NCBI GenBank assembly: GCA_031289235.1
Contig: JAITPU010000041.1
Location: 1 to 16,373 of the forward strand
DNA from: Eubacteriales Family XIII. Incertae Sedis bacterium
Lineage (GTDB): Bacteria; Bacillota; Clostridia; Peptostreptococcales; Anaerovoracaceae
Length of the DNA stretch: 16,373 nt
Reading direction: 5' to 3'
In this document: positions 16,052 to 16,373 of the stretch, in pieces
How positions within the stretch are numbered: position 1 is the first letter of the stretch
Layout of the letters: each line of letters opens with the position of its first letter
The notes under the pieces: generated by a model
The model's database searches: none
What the model was told of the DNA's origin: nothing
What the model saw: the letters and a program-made list of their open reading frames with translations, nothing else
Made by a program: the position numbers and the translations under genes

Positions 16052-16080
16052 ATTGTAACATAAAGTGAATTGATAGGCAA
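16052..16080 (-). promoter_or_regulatory. Sigma-A-type promoter for the tig-clpP-clpX-lon operon
   Basis: On the minus strand TTGCCT (16080-16075), a 17-bp spacer and TACAAT (16057-16052), with TG one base before the -10, make an extended -10 promoter close to consensus. A second possible -10, TATAAT (16034-16029), lies 18 bp after TTACAA (16058-16053) and could give an additional start. Confidence 0.7.
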
Positions 16081-16139
16081 GGCTAATGATATTTACAACC
16101 CACGTTGGGCATTTCTTTTTACTATTTACCACCTGCGCC

Positions 16140-16373
16140 CGGCTCTCAAAAAAAGCATTGACAAGATGGAAATTTGGCAGAGTGATCGTTGTGGCCGACG
16201 GAGGAGTGAACAGCGACAAAAACATAGGCCATATGCTGGAGGAGGGAAACGGGTACATTCTCGCGAAAGGCATCAGGAAGAGCAAAAAGGATGTTAAGGC
16301 GTGGATGCTTGACGAAAATGGCTATGAATGGAATGAATCCGGGACATTCAAGGTGAAATCCAAAATCCGGGAG
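16140..16373 (+). pseudogene. IS4/IS1634-type transposase fragment, 5'-truncated and probably frameshifted
   Basis: From 16176 one frame reads GRVIVVADGGVNSDKNIGHM and continues through GYILAKGIRKSKKDVK and YEWNESGTFKVKSKIRE to the window edge. This fits the central catalytic region of IS1634-like DDE transposases, whose second Asp lies in a V-V-A-D-R-G-L-N motif; here Arg is replaced by Gly. Just upstream, a stretch resembling the preceding part of the family (RPALKKSIDKMEI, about 16136-16175) is in a different frame, and deleting one T in AATTT (16171-16175) would join them. No transposase start, N-terminal domain or left terminal repeat is visible, so this is most likely a decayed copy. 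Whether the 3' end is intact lies outside the window. Confidence 0.7.

Noticed and set aside
15879..16080. CIRCE or CtsR operator ahead of the clp/lon genes
   Set aside because: No TTAGCACTC inverted repeat and no GGTCAAA heptad repeats are present.
1..16373. tRNA or rRNA genes
   Set aside because: No cloverleaf with a TTCGAAT-type arm or rRNA core sequence was recognised in any intergenic region.

Overview
The window reads as a chromosomal segment from a low-to-medium GC Gram-positive-type bacterium, most likely an anaerobic member of the Clostridia. The reasons are strong AGGAGG-type ribosome binding sites, a sigma-54 gene next to a glycolytic operon, a tig-clpP-clpX-lon-engB cluster in the Firmicutes arrangement, and a surface protein with three S-layer homology (SLH) modules. 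A genus cannot be assigned from this sequence alone.

Layout, left to right. Positions 1-1778 hold the 3' part of a modular SLH-anchored surface protein, whose frame is open through the left edge. A perfect 28-bp palindromic terminator (1795-1822) closes it. On the plus strand follow rpoN (sigma-54), gap, pgk, tpiA and eno. This glycolytic block covers glyceraldehyde-3-phosphate to phosphoenolpyruvate except phosphoglycerate mutase, which is absent, as is a CggR-type repressor gene. A strong intrinsic terminator whose 5' arm lies inside the eno coding sequence ends the block. After a hairpin-rich 185-bp spacer comes a short homoserine dehydrogenase gene (hom) that stops where the regulatory ACT domain of most homologues would begin.

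From 9059 to 15842 all genes are on the minus strand and converge on hom. Read in their own direction they are tig, clpP, clpX, lon, engB and a small DUF1232 (YkvA-like) membrane-protein gene. Spacing is tight: clpP/clpX overlap by 14 bp, lon/engB by 11 bp, and engB/DUF1232 are 6 bp apart. The unit therefore looks like a protein quality-control and ribosome-assembly operon, reading from a good sigma-A-like promoter at 16052-16080 with a leader of about 200 nt. Lon starts at a TTG codon with a strong Shine-Dalgarno site and carries an acidic N-terminal extension.

At the right edge (about 16140-16373, plus strand) is part of an IS4/IS1634-type transposase gene. It lacks its 5' part, probably carries a frameshift, and runs off the window.

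The region is mostly conserved housekeeping DNA, and I see no convincing new multi-gene system. The points most worth a second look are the ACT-less Hom, the unusual Lon N-terminus and start, the tig leader with no Shine-Dalgarno site at the start codon but a perfect one stranded about 110 nt upstream, the structured gap-pgk spacer, and the repeat-bearing surface protein.
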